DNA of 64,000 nt. Source: Lindgomyces ingoldianus (taxonomy: Eukaryota; Ascomycota; Dothideomycetes; Pleosporales; Lindgomycetaceae). Positions 33,386 through 44,328 of the stretch are shown here, one piece after another. The position numbers and the translations under genes are program-made. Each line of letters opens with the position of its first letter. The first letter of the stretch is position 1. The notes beneath the pieces were generated by a model. That model was given only the letters and a program-made list of their open reading frames with translations, was not told the DNA's origin and ran no database searches. The stretch is from the NCBI RefSeq assembly GCF_010093535.1, contig NW_022985194.1, forward strand, positions 720,586 to 784,585, in the 5' to 3' direction.

Positions 33386-35309
33386 AGGGGAGCCTGGAAA
33401 ACGGCATGCGGTTAGAGTAGCGACACGACATGACATGTATTGGAGTCTATCTGGGTGGGCGGGGGGACCTTCACTTGAATACCTAGACCTAGACCCAGCG
33501 AGAGCGAGTGGATGAGAGGATGGTGGCCTGCGGGTCGTTTCGATTGCTTTGCTTGGTTGAAGCCTCATCAGTCGGAGTTTGGCTCTTTGCTTACCTGGTC
33601 GGGGGTGTTCGCACTTGCTATTTATCGGACGGGTTGGGTAGTGAAGGAGGAATGGGAGCGATGGTATACCGGGAGTCTTTGCGCACATGATTGCATAACG
33701 ATGAGCAGATATCACAGTCTAATAGATTGAATTCCTTTAACCCCCCTTAGGCTATGCTATATGTTTGGCTACTTGTGTATAGTTCTATAGGTTACCGCCT
33801 ACTACGGAAAATTGTAAACGGGCATTTGGGTTGCGAATGAGGCCCGCTTCGGCATCCAGGCCCGACCGGGAACAACATCGCCCATCCCGTCCGCCCGTCC
33901 GCCCCGAATTCCAGAACCAGAACCCAGCAGAAGCTCTAATATAGGCTAGTATGAAATATCTTGCTGCTGCTGGGCTGCTAGGATATCTAGGGGTTGTGTG
34001 AGATGGTTGGGGTCACATCACCTCACGTGGTCGCTATCCCGAAAGCTAAGTGGTTGGATGGTGCGAGGTACAAATCCCCGCCGTGCCCTATGTGGCGAAA
34101 GATCCTTGCGTCCCGAAAGAAACAGAGTACCTGGATTTCGACGTATAGGCGCAGCGTAGTCCCGCCTATACGCCGTGGTTTCTATCAAAATCCTCGTAGC
34201 GCGAATCGCGATAAAACGAGCAAGCAATGCGGCAACTCTTACTCGAAGATTCGCTAGTTTCGTTGTCCAGTCGCTCGGCATACCCAACATGCTTTTATGT
34301 TACCGCAACTCTTCTTGCACAGCAATGTCACCTCGTTTTAGCGTAAGCTTGAAACTAGTGCGAGTTATACACTCGAGTTTGCAATACTCTCCTCTTGTAT
34401 TATGGGCTATTGTCTCTTAAGGGCGTGCTGCAAGGCGTGAATCCGCAAAGCTTGGTACATCAAGCTCCAGCGACGAAAGCGGACGCAGCAGTATCTGTAA
34501 GCTGGAGGGGGCTCGACAATGGGCTGCCCAATCAACCTTGGGCTTGGCGTCTCATCGTACTTTTAAATCATATAGCTCCTCCGACCCTCAGTCCACAATA
34601 CATCACCCCTTTCATGACTCATACCCAGTACAAGGCTACAGTATCATTATTATGTGATACTGAGACCTACGGCTATATGTATTGTTCCGATTTCTTTAAC
34701 CCGTTTGCCCCCTGTGAAGCGCGGCAAAAGCTTTTCTCTACGGATTATTCTCTCTAGCTTTGTCCACGGAGCCTCTATCGCCCAAGGATGAGAGGTTAGG
34801 TGTTGACAGCAGGGAGGAGAGACACATGTGGTGCAACTCATGAGATTGCCGCATCAATGAAGTCGCAGTAGCACCTTGTTCAAAGATCAGGTTAGGAAGA
34901 CGGCTGCTAAAAGGTGTGTAGTGCAAAATTCGAGACTATTGGAGCCTTACGTCCCTTATGCTATTGTGCCTTACTATGCCGCTGCAGTTATTGTGCCTTG
35001 CAGTGCCACAGCGGTCTTGATTTCTGAATGTCCGATATACACTCTCTGCAAAGACATGCCCTCGCTACTAACCGCCTTGCTACTAACCGTAAGAAGAGCA
35101 TATCGAAATTTCAACCAGGAGTAAATTGTGGCCTCCTATGGGTGAGGTATGTGAATTAACGTAAATTTTAAGTCACCCAAAACCCATAGAACTCGAGCGC
35201 CTCGAAGGCGAGCCCCTTTCGAAAGGCTATCGTGGCGAGGGTACGAAGAACGACCCGAGAAAGCTTGACGTTGTGCGCAAAGGTTCATGGGGGGTGCGAC
35301 TCCCCGGCT
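33386..35309. other. intergenic, decayed DNA
   Basis: No gene recognised. A perfect 10-bp inverted repeat (34142-34151 / 34163-34172, CGTATAGGCG, 11-base loop) is present. There are no coding motifs. Base composition drifts to AT-rich toward the right. Confidence 0.35.
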
Positions 35310-37240
35310 AGCGTAAAGGAGTCCTCGCTTCGATCGTAGTTACTATCTTGGTATTATTGCTAAATGCAATTCTAGCTATAATAGCTACGACGGCATGGAT
35401 CCAAAGGGTAGTATTGCAACGGCGTTCATAGGTGACTGCAACAAGGTCGCAAGGTAGACAACAACTCTGCATTTGATCATCAACTTACTTAGCAGTCTGC
35501 TGTTTGGTGCTTCGAACTATTGTATGCAGCGCCTAGCTGCTCTAACGAGGAAGGAGATTGACAGGGTACATGCAAAGAAGAAATGGTAGGATATTAGGGT
35601 GCCAATCATAAGGATTCTCTCATCGATTAAGGGGAGGGTCGGGCTGTGGACCATGCTTGGTTTAAACAGCTTACCTCTTCACCTCGTGTGAATATTTCCT
35701 AATCTCCTACGGCCATAGGCTAGTCTCTCGCCAGCTATAACTCGGTTGTCTTCGAAGCGATCCTAACAAACGACGAGTGTTCGTTACCGTAGCCTAAAAA
35801 AATTTTCAGACAAGAATAGCTGGTCAATTAAGTACGTGGGTAACTTCGATACTTCGTTGAATGCTACGTCCGAAGAATCCCTTACCTAATTACAGGAAAC
35901 GCTGTCAGATGGAAAGTATCCAGATCACACCCATTTTGAGAACATCACCGGGCCCAATTGTGCTGAGCGCTATATCTCCCCTTTATTACAACGGGTACCG
36001 GCTTCGACATTCCAAATGCAGAGTACTAGAATGAATATCTCTTGAATGCTTCGTATTATTTGTCATCCCTACCGATTAGCAGTGGGGGCTTGAATTTGGA
36101 TAACAACTATGGTTGTAGATCCCTCCCGATGCTCTCTGCCCTTCCATTCTCCATTATTTTCTAAGTCTAGGTATGGTCCTTGGATGAAGAACTCACTACC
36201 CTAAAAGCGCCAAGCTATTCGTACTTCGCAAGTCACCGAACTAACCGCGGCTCCGAGACAGCTTATGCGAGATCATTCCTTCAATATGCTAGTCCAATCC
36301 TCAACAATTACCCTTTCCGTTGGTTATCGCAGTCAACATACTTAAAAATTGTTCTTATGGCTCTCGTTCTCTGGCACCTAAGCTGCCTACTCTAGACACT
36401 ATTGGTGATGCCATTCAATCTTTCCTCACAAGACCTGATCCCACCACCGAAGAGTGCTGTCTCGTGCCTAGGCACAATGCGGATGTAGTTTGGGCGATTC
36501 CAGAAAACGGACAGAATCATCGATTCAACCCTCGTAGACGAGATTGGTCTAGTGCTGTCAGTGTTGCCGATGGTCCGTTTGTATCGCCTTGTAAGGAATG
36601 GGTTTCAATGCTTTTTAACTCCGCTAACCAATGCCAGATAAATCTCAATTGTAGCTGTGACGGCTCTTACTGAAATTAAAACAGGGAAAGAAGGGAAGTT
36701 CGGCATAGTTGACATGAACACGCGTCAAATGACCTAACACACTCTTAATTTGTTTGAACTAACCAGATCTTTAGATTATCTACTTGGCATTAATCTCCCC
36801 TTTGGTAAACAGTCCATCTTCCTATACGTCCTCCTAGCAAACTTGCCGCAAGCGATAGCGTCTTCTATATATATCACATACAACAGCCTCTTCACCTATA
36901 TGCTAGCTACCGCTAATGGACTAGATACACCATCGAAAGGGTCCTGTTGCGTGTTACTATGCTAATATCCAGCCAACGCTCAACGTACTTCCCCCCACTG
37001 CTTATGCGTGGAGCCTTCCGCTACTTGCCGCAAGTACCTTCTTCCGTTGGTTTATATCACAGTCGATTTCCTCGTCCACATTGAGATACACCAGGACGGT
37101 ATTTTTTGGCCTTCAGTGATGACAGGCTAAGGGCATGATATTAAGATCTTCCCGCTATCGGAAATGTATTTATTGGGCTAGGATACTTAGGGGGTGCACT
37201 CCATTGGGGGATTTTCTTGGCTATTTCACTGGTTATGATT
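35310..37240 (+). pseudogene. relic of a DUF6536-type multi-pass membrane protein
   Basis: Pieces of a fungal membrane-protein family (DUF6536) can be followed in plus-strand order across frameshifts and stops: a hydrophobic segment VVTILVLLLNAILAIIATTAW (about 35332-35395), FIGDCNKVAR, LHLIINLLSSLLFGASNYCM (about 35468-35527), LAALTRKEIDRVHAKKKW (about 35535), LGLNSLPLHLV (about 35655), LANLPQAIASSIYITYNSLF (about 36835-36893), SSQRSTYFPPLL (about 36967), FISQSI and HIEIHQDG (about 37045-37098). The order and spacing match the family as I know it. In-frame stops replace Trp/Gln codons, so RIP-type decay is likely. Function of the intact family is unknown. Confidence 0.65.
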
Positions 37241-40200
37241 GCCTGCTTGTTGCAGGTATTTGTACGTATCCAAGTGGTCTATCGGTCGGCGGGACAAATA
37301 GCGCCGTCGTTAGTGTGGCGTGCCACTTGCGACATGACTTACACGAGGACCAGCCAGAAGACGAAGTGCAAGAAGACATTACTAGGAGCCGCTCTAGTGG
37401 GGGTTACAACACTGGGGGATCGAACTGATTGAGTAGAACATTGTACTTTAGTAGCGGAGAGGTTAAACCTCTTGAGGCAGAATGTCTATATGCCGGGCTG
37501 GCCAGAGGGTAAGTCTAGCAGCAATATTTGGCGACACCTTCCCCAATTAAATAAGGAATAATCATGCTTAAAAATCGCCACACATGTATCTGCTGTTTCA
37601 TAACTTGCCTGAAATAACGGCATGGTTGCATTCTATCATGGCCATGCACCCTGACGCCTACTCTGCACTAGCTATATACATAATGCTCCATCTTGCCTTC
37701 TACAGTTCAAAATCCAAGCATGAAACTTACGGATCCCTTGTCTGACGCGATACTCGACCCGGGAAAATAAGAGAAAGCGAGACAATCTGTACATTGGAGA
37801 GTGTCGGGGGTCCGCGAGCCTAGGGATCTAGTCTCTGCGCCTCGCGTCTACAAAACCAGTCCTGTTTCTTGTACTTCTTTACCGTCCGCGTATTTGCCAG
37901 GAGACTTGCGGAGACGGCCTCTTTCCACAATCACCGATGAACAGCTTTTCACCGCCATACAGGCTAGAATGCACACTACACCTTACACTACACCCATTCA
38001 CAACTCCTTTCCCAGCAGCCCGGTTGACTACGCCAAATTTCGACGTCTTGTCCTTCTCTACGCCAACACGCGTACCCTTCGCTATCTTACTTACCTACAC
38101 AGAGACAACATTCCTACTCACTTAAGTTCACACAGTCCTGTGTTTGCGATTGGTTTAGCCATCCTCAACCCTCGTAACATCCTGCTTCTACAATACGTCT
38201 ATGTGCTAATGCTGCTACCCCGCGCTACCCTAATTTAGCTTACCGCACGCCCGCTCCGGACTGAGGTGTCTTCTTATACCGTGTTCTTCAAACCGTTATT
38301 GATAGGCGGCAGAGTTTTAAAGCTTTGGTTAAGGTTTGTGAAGCGGGGAAGGAGGGTGGGTTTACAAGCCATAAATCTACACACTAGATGGACTATATAT
38401 GTTAGGAGATATATTATTTGAGACAGGCTTCCTAGAGGCCCAGATGAAAATGAGGCTTTTCTTAGTTATTTTCGGCAGCTGTGGCGTGGATGGCTTGGAG
38501 TAAGAATTGATTTACAGCTGACTATACTTCTCACCAGTCCTGTACTCTTGGGAAGAGTACTGTTGTGGAAGAGTGTGCTCGGTGCAATGCTCCTATAAGT
38601 GTGAATGGTTGAGTAGTGATCCTCTCCGGTCCTTGTAGGACTACGTACGAGAACACAGTGCTCCGCCACAATACCTTCCTAAGACCCGAATTCACCTGTT
38701 CCCATATTGCCGTCTATCTTCGCTATGGTACACTAAGAGAAGGGAAACAAGAGTGGAACAAACGGTTTACATGCCAGTTAAGGCGACACTCGCTTAGAGA
38801 CTTGTGGGTACAGGACGTAGGCTGCGCTACCACGAAGCGAAGCCCTTTACCGTTGCTGCGGCTGACAAGTGTCAAGTGTAGCACCCTGGATAACAATAGT
38901 TCAGACTACTTCATTGCCAAGCTCTACGGGGCACGCGGGGTAAAGAAGTCCGATCAGTACTTGTGGCTGTACTAATCGGTATTATATAATCATTCAGCCA
39001 TCGTCCACATTTGTAGATATGGCTTGCCGAATGTACTAATCACTGTAGCGAATAGATGTCTTGCACCACACATGGGACTAATAGCACTTCATGCGGGTCG
39101 TACATAGTATCGCACCGTTTATGGATTCAGTTAGCTCAGGTTGCAGGTAGTGAATGGACGAAATGGCGTTGTTATGGCAATAATAGTGTTGTAAGGTCCA
39201 AATACGTCGGCCGCCTGACGGTCGATAAAACGATAAATCTGGGGTAATTTTCAGGTAAGAGTCTCGATTTTGCTTAAGCTCTGCCTCCATACGATATTGC
39301 TTGTTTCTTAGCACGAAAAATAATTTTGGAAAGTTGAGTTTACTGCGAAGTCAAGGGACCTCTCGCTTCGTATAGGATGCAGGGGTCATTCGTCATACAA
39401 GAGGGAGAGTTAGCTGGAATGGCCGATCGGGAAAGAGCCGGACACAGTACGAAAATGCAGGGTGATGGATGGAAATTGTTATCGCTTGCCTTTCTTGGTA
39501 GGTTGCACGGTGATGAGCTAGGCTGTAATGGGGGTATGTTTGAGGTGAAAGGTTACCTTACAACAGTAGGTTGCACCGTACTTAGTCATCTACCACTCCT
39601 CCCTCAATACCTGCTGGATCTTCTTGAAGAGCTCCCGAGTACGCTCTGAATCCCATTTGGTGACACTAGACTGGTTCAACTTCGGGCCAATTGACACTCG
39701 GCTACTCATCTAAGTCTTTGCTGTTGCTCGCAAGGTCAAGGGGAGGTAGGTATTGATTTTTGAACGAGCTGTCACAAAATTGCTTCTTCCTCCCACATCA
39801 ATTAGCGCACCCACAATCGAAATTGCTGGGCTATGCCGCATTCGTCGTGTGTCACCCAAGAATGCACTGGAGGTGAATATAAGGTTGAAGAACCTAATCT
39901 TTCGAATTCCACTGTGGTATTTCAGTATTAGTGACACGGCAGAAGACTCCAGGGGGAAATATTGATGGCTACGCGAGATGTCTGTAACCACGAGTTATAG
40001 AGGAGTCATGTATTGTGGGCTGAGGGTGCGAAATGGTTTATAAAGTATGGTGGGACGCCAGGCCCAAAGCTGATTTGGCAACCCATCGCAGAGCCCCTCC
40101 GACTCACAATATCGCTCTGGATTGCCGTGTGAGGTACGATGTAGGATGGCATATAAGCTTAAGAGGATAAGAGTTGGAAACTCTTGGCTTGAGGATGAAG

Positions 40201-40764
40201 GAGCTTGAAGTTTAGGGGGTGAGTGTTCTAATCAAAGAGAGCAACTTAGGGAAATACGTGAGCCACGAGTACTGCTTCCTGAAACTCATACGCTCCAATG
40301 GCCTCACGGACCATAACAGATGGTAATTCGGACAGGGGTGCGCATCCTTTGAATAGATTTGCCCTGCACTGGGAAATATATGTTGCCCACCCTGGGGGTG
40401 GAATAGAGGGTAGGTGCCGTATAAATTATTAATGAACCGCATTTAACACTCGTACGCGTTTTATCTCAGTAAAGAATAGTGGTGAAGGGGCTCACGTGAT
40501 TTGCCATTGCCCCTTTTCCCGACGCCCCATCGTGGTGGCAAACCGGCCCCTCGCGTACCTTTTCTAAGTTCACTTGTGCTCAGCAATCCCTGTCATCATC
40601 CTCAAAGAGTGCTCGAGCATAGCTTGATATCTTCTAAGCTGTAATTGACTTTTGTGTCCTTCACTCTTTCACAATCATGCGGAAAAGTGCTAGTTCTGTA
40701 CTTAGGCGCCGAAGTTACATAGAAAGAGGAACAGTACAAGTTATAAGTTACGATTAGCTGCAAA
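37241..40764. other. gene-poor stretch, 3.5 kb
   Basis: No gene recognised. ORFs at 37801-38238 (no ATG), 38616-38975 and 39377-39649 are open but carry no motif, signal peptide or codon pattern I can support. This is probably decayed repeat or former coding DNA. Confidence 0.35.
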
Positions 40765-43597
40765 TTATGCAAAGTTTAGTGGCTGATAGTAAGACACGCC
40801 ATCAATCGTTGTTGTTAAGTTGCCCTCTGCATAAAACAAATTCGTCATGTAATCAATGGTGAGATGGAAGCCACCGGGGGTAGTCACCTTTGTGCCGGAG
40901 CCATGGGCGCCTGTAGATGTGATATTTGAGTACCAATTGTACAGGCTGGCGGTGGCATTGTACGGCGTGACCGAGACGCTCTCGAAACCCATCACCGTGT
41001 TAACACCGTTGTCGCAGAGATCGTAGTATGTGACGTTGATGGTCTGTATGTACGAGCCGGATGCGTCGTAGGTGATGGTGACGGCGGCGGAGCCGGACGC
41101 TCTACCCTGCAGAACGTAGCTGCCAGCGGCCAGCGACTGTACCGACGGAATCGTCATACCTGGCGTATACTGAATAGCCCAGGGGATGACATCGGGGATC
41201 CCCGGCACGCTCGGAGGGTCGATAGGCGTGCGGCTAGTTAGATTCGCCACTATGATCCGGATTCCTTGGCCGTAGGGCTCAGTTGATGTCTCGCACGGGA
41301 GGGGAATGGATCCGCCGCACGCGGGCGAGCTCGCAAGCATCTGGTAGTAGACGATGCGGGTGCCATCGGGGGACCAGCGCGGATCGGCGCCGGAGTTCCA
41401 GTTCGGATCGTTGACGCTGCCTGGCAAGCCATCGCCCTCGGAATTGATCTGCTGGCCGAAGTAGAGGCCTCTGTCGCCATATTGGTCCAGCAGCCACGGC
41501 TGGAAGAAGCGGCGGGCGCCGTTGTTGCGCACCGAGGACACGGCCCCGGTAACGAGCATGTCAATGATGGGAGGTATGGTTCGTAAGCCGGCGAGAAACA
41601 TTTGGCGCCCCGTGCCGCGTGTGTCCATGATGATCTGCCATCTGCCGTCGGGAGAAAAGTCGATGGGGTCGACGTACTCGGGATGCTCGGTAAGGCGACG
41701 CACAGCGCCAGTGTCCAGGCTGATTGCGAAGGCGTCAATGTTGCACGATTCGACCGGGTAACCGATATAGGTGAGCTCTTCGCCTTGGCTCGCCCAGCCG
41801 CGGAGCTCGCCCATGGAAATCCCAGAGGTGTTGACAGCGCTTCCAACCGTACGTACTACGACTCAGAAAAGTGAATAGTTACGGTCACGTGAGCCGTACA
41901 AACGTAAGAGGACTGTCAATCGTAACGTACGACTGAGAGAGGTCCCCTTACGGTCCGTAATACGTCTCAGAAAGTCGATTTTTCCTAGTAATATAGGACC
42001 TGATTAGACATCCATGGGCAAGCGTTGGGAGGGCGTTTGAGGGGGCGTTTTTGAGTAACAATCAGTGAAAACTCTGTTGTGTGCTACAAGCAAGAACGCG
42101 TTAGAGAGGGGGGCTAGGGTATTAGATCTTATGCAAACAGTTAACTTTTTGCCCTTACTATTGTCCTTAAGTTATAATTTGCTATTCTCTCTTACTAGCA
42201 ATTGCTTATACAAAAGGCATTAGAAAACCTTAGAGTTGCAGCAATATTATAACTCTTATTAAGAGGACTTTACTATAGCTAAGGATAACAGCCCCTTGTT
42301 CGCAGATCCTCTTACATAGTAGACAAAAGTAGGACGTTTCTCCTACCCCACGCTCTTTAAAATCGCCCTTGATTTCCTCTCTATCCTGTGTACGTCCTGT
42401 GACCGCGAGTAGGAGAAGGACTTGCCACCTTAACAGGAACTGCCTCTCTAGAGAGACAATTAAGGCTCTTTAATTGCAGAAGAACTAGCTCTGCTAGAGG
42501 GCAATTCACTAAGCTCTTAGCTCTCTTAGATTATATTTGTTCTAGCGTTACGTTGTAACTTCTGCTAAGTTGTTAAGCTGTACAAGGATTCTTAATTGTT
42601 ACAGTTAAGACTTGTAAGTGGTCCTTATGTTAATTGTATAGTAGAAACGTACTAAGAAAGTCAGACGTAACGTCCCGGATTTGGTCGAGTCGAATCGTAT
42701 TACGTACGGTTGGAAGCGCTGGGTGTTGATCTGCAACTGATTGCCGTTGGCGGCGATGATGCCCTTGTTGTTTGGGTTGAAGAGCAAGTTGACATTGGTA
42801 AGCTCATAGCGGGGATTAGTGCCGTCAGTGCCAGTTGCGTTGAACTTCAAGCGGGGGGTGAAGCCTATCTCATTCAGCTGGGTGCCCGAGTAGATGTATG
42901 CGTTGAACGAAATATGAACCTGGTCTGGAGCTAGCCGGAGTTCGCGAATAGAGCCACCCGCCCCAGTGTTAGAGTCATTTGCTGTGTTGCTCCATCTGAT
43001 CGGGTAGATGTGAACTTCATCCGGTGTGCAATCCTCACTGGCGAGTTGATGCGCGCCGCAGTCGACGATGTTTGTGCCAACCATGACCCGACTACCGTCT
43101 TTGAAAGCCTGAGGATATGGAGTCAATGCTGTGGAACCGACACTATTGGCCGCCGAGACACCACAAGTAATGCATTTCCACGAATCGCCGTTGGGGAAAA
43201 GGTTGCCATCTGTCTTCAATATGATCAGCTGGGTTCCAGTATATATGGTGGCGGGGTCTGGCGCTGCTGGAGCTCCAACAAAAGTCACGTAGGCGGTAAC
43301 ATGGACACCATCAGGCAGGAAACTCCCACTGCCCATGACATTGCCTGAGGTTGTTATGCTGATACATCCTGTTCCATGAGGATTAAGCGTTGTAGTACAG
43401 CCGTTCTCTGAGGTGTTAGAGGTTGCGGGCGGCGGGGGAACCCGGTAGATCTCAATTGGTTCAGGTGAAGGAATGGGTGCTATCGTTGTGCTGGCTGCGC
43501 TCTTCTTGCCCAACGAAGGAAATTCGAGTTGGGGGATGCTGATGCTACCGCCAAGCGCAGGCAGAGATAGGGCAACAATATTTGTAGGAATCCGCAT
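40765..43597 (-). pseudogene. secreted saponin-hydrolase-like glycosidase, split by a hAT-like element
   Basis: Resembles the fungal saponin hydrolase precursors (soyasaponin-type glucuronidase). ATG at 43597 gives a signal-like N-terminus MRIPTNIVALSLPALGGSIS. Recognised blocks: CTTTLNPHGTGCI, LPDGVHVTAYVTFVGAPAAPD, SWKCITCGVSA, DCTPDEVHIYPIRW, then beyond the insertion GELRGWASQGEELTYIGYP, ESCNIDAFAISLDTGAVRRL, MDTRGTGRQMFLAGLR, DPNWNSGADPRWSPDGTRI and a C-terminal TTTIDGVSYYQPLNFA. The two halves (43597-42722 and 41826-40765) total 646 codons and are in the same frame once the 887-bp insert plus one 8-bp duplicate is discounted, with no other lesion seen. As it stands the frame continues into the transposon and stops at 42605. 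Divergent from the GH3 pseudogene, with 731 bp between the starts. Confidence 0.85.
41835..42721. mobile_element. non-autonomous hAT-like DNA transposon, 887 bp
   Basis: The ends are inverted repeats starting CAGCGCTTCCAACCGTACG, identical over 21 bases and then imperfect. They are flanked by a perfect 8-bp target duplication GGTGTTGA (41827-41834 and 42722-42729). An 8-bp duplication with CAG-initial ends is the hAT pattern. Sub-terminal copies of ACGTACG/ACGTA motifs occur inside both ends. The interior is AT-rich with no transposase frame, so it must be mobilised in trans. It sits inside the saponin-hydrolase-like gene. Confidence 0.9.
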
Positions 43598-44328
43598 TGT
43601 AATGAGGGACCAGAATCTAAGTGCCTCGACAGGCTGGGATGCAGCTGACAGCAAATTCAATGCCAGTTTATAACCGCAGAATCTGTAGTAATTCATCAAA
43701 TGCCCACCATCCGATATGTCCCCTCCTCGGCTCGGGTTAGTAGCGACTACGGGGCTGGGCGTTCTTTTACAAGGGAAAAATCTAAAGTGCGTTACAAAAC
43801 CTATCCTGGAACTGGTGTCCAGGGGTCTGTACTGACTCCATGCAGCCGGATACGATCTTTCGCATGGAAACACTCCCCGCATATGACCACGCAGTAGTCC
43901 CGCGGGGTGGCCGCAGGATGAATTGCGGGCATCAGGACTGTAACCAGGATACTGCTCCTGAGTGAAGCGTGTGGTCGGCGTGAGAAGTCGGAAAATATCC
44001 CGCGTACATGAGCGACAATAGCGTTGTGGTCGCCAGATCTTGATTGAAATGTCCGCGGCAGGCGAGCCAATAGAAAAGTGCACAGTATGCGCACAATACG
44101 CCGTGCTACCGCGGAGAGATTCTTACGCTAGAAAAAGTCCGTGGCCATCGCTTAGCTTATGAGTAATACACCATGAATGGACACAAATTGGACTGATACG
44201 ATGTCTTAGCAGTCGGGGGAATACTGGTTTGTTGTTGGAAGTTATCTCTTAAACTACAATATTGCCGGCTTCCGTCTCTACCATACAATGTTGAGAAGCA
44301 TCTCGCAGACTGCTAGAGGCACGAAGAC
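43598..44328. promoter_or_regulatory. divergent intergenic region, saponin hydrolase-like / GH3
   Basis: 731 bp between two divergently oriented starts, presumably their shared upstream region. No further gene seen. An open frame continues upstream of 43597 on the minus strand but has no support as coding. Confidence 0.35.

Noticed and set aside
34050..34095. T-arm-like string GGTACAAATCC, possible tRNA or SINE
   Set aside because: Two mismatches to the B-box consensus and no acceptor or anticodon stem could be paired.
34142..34172. Perfect 10-bp hairpin as a terminator or element end
   Set aside because: Isolated, with no adjacent gene end and no second copy. Nothing supports a function.
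37801..38238. 145-codon open frame as a gene
   Set aside because: No ATG start, no recognisable motif, and it lies in decayed DNA.
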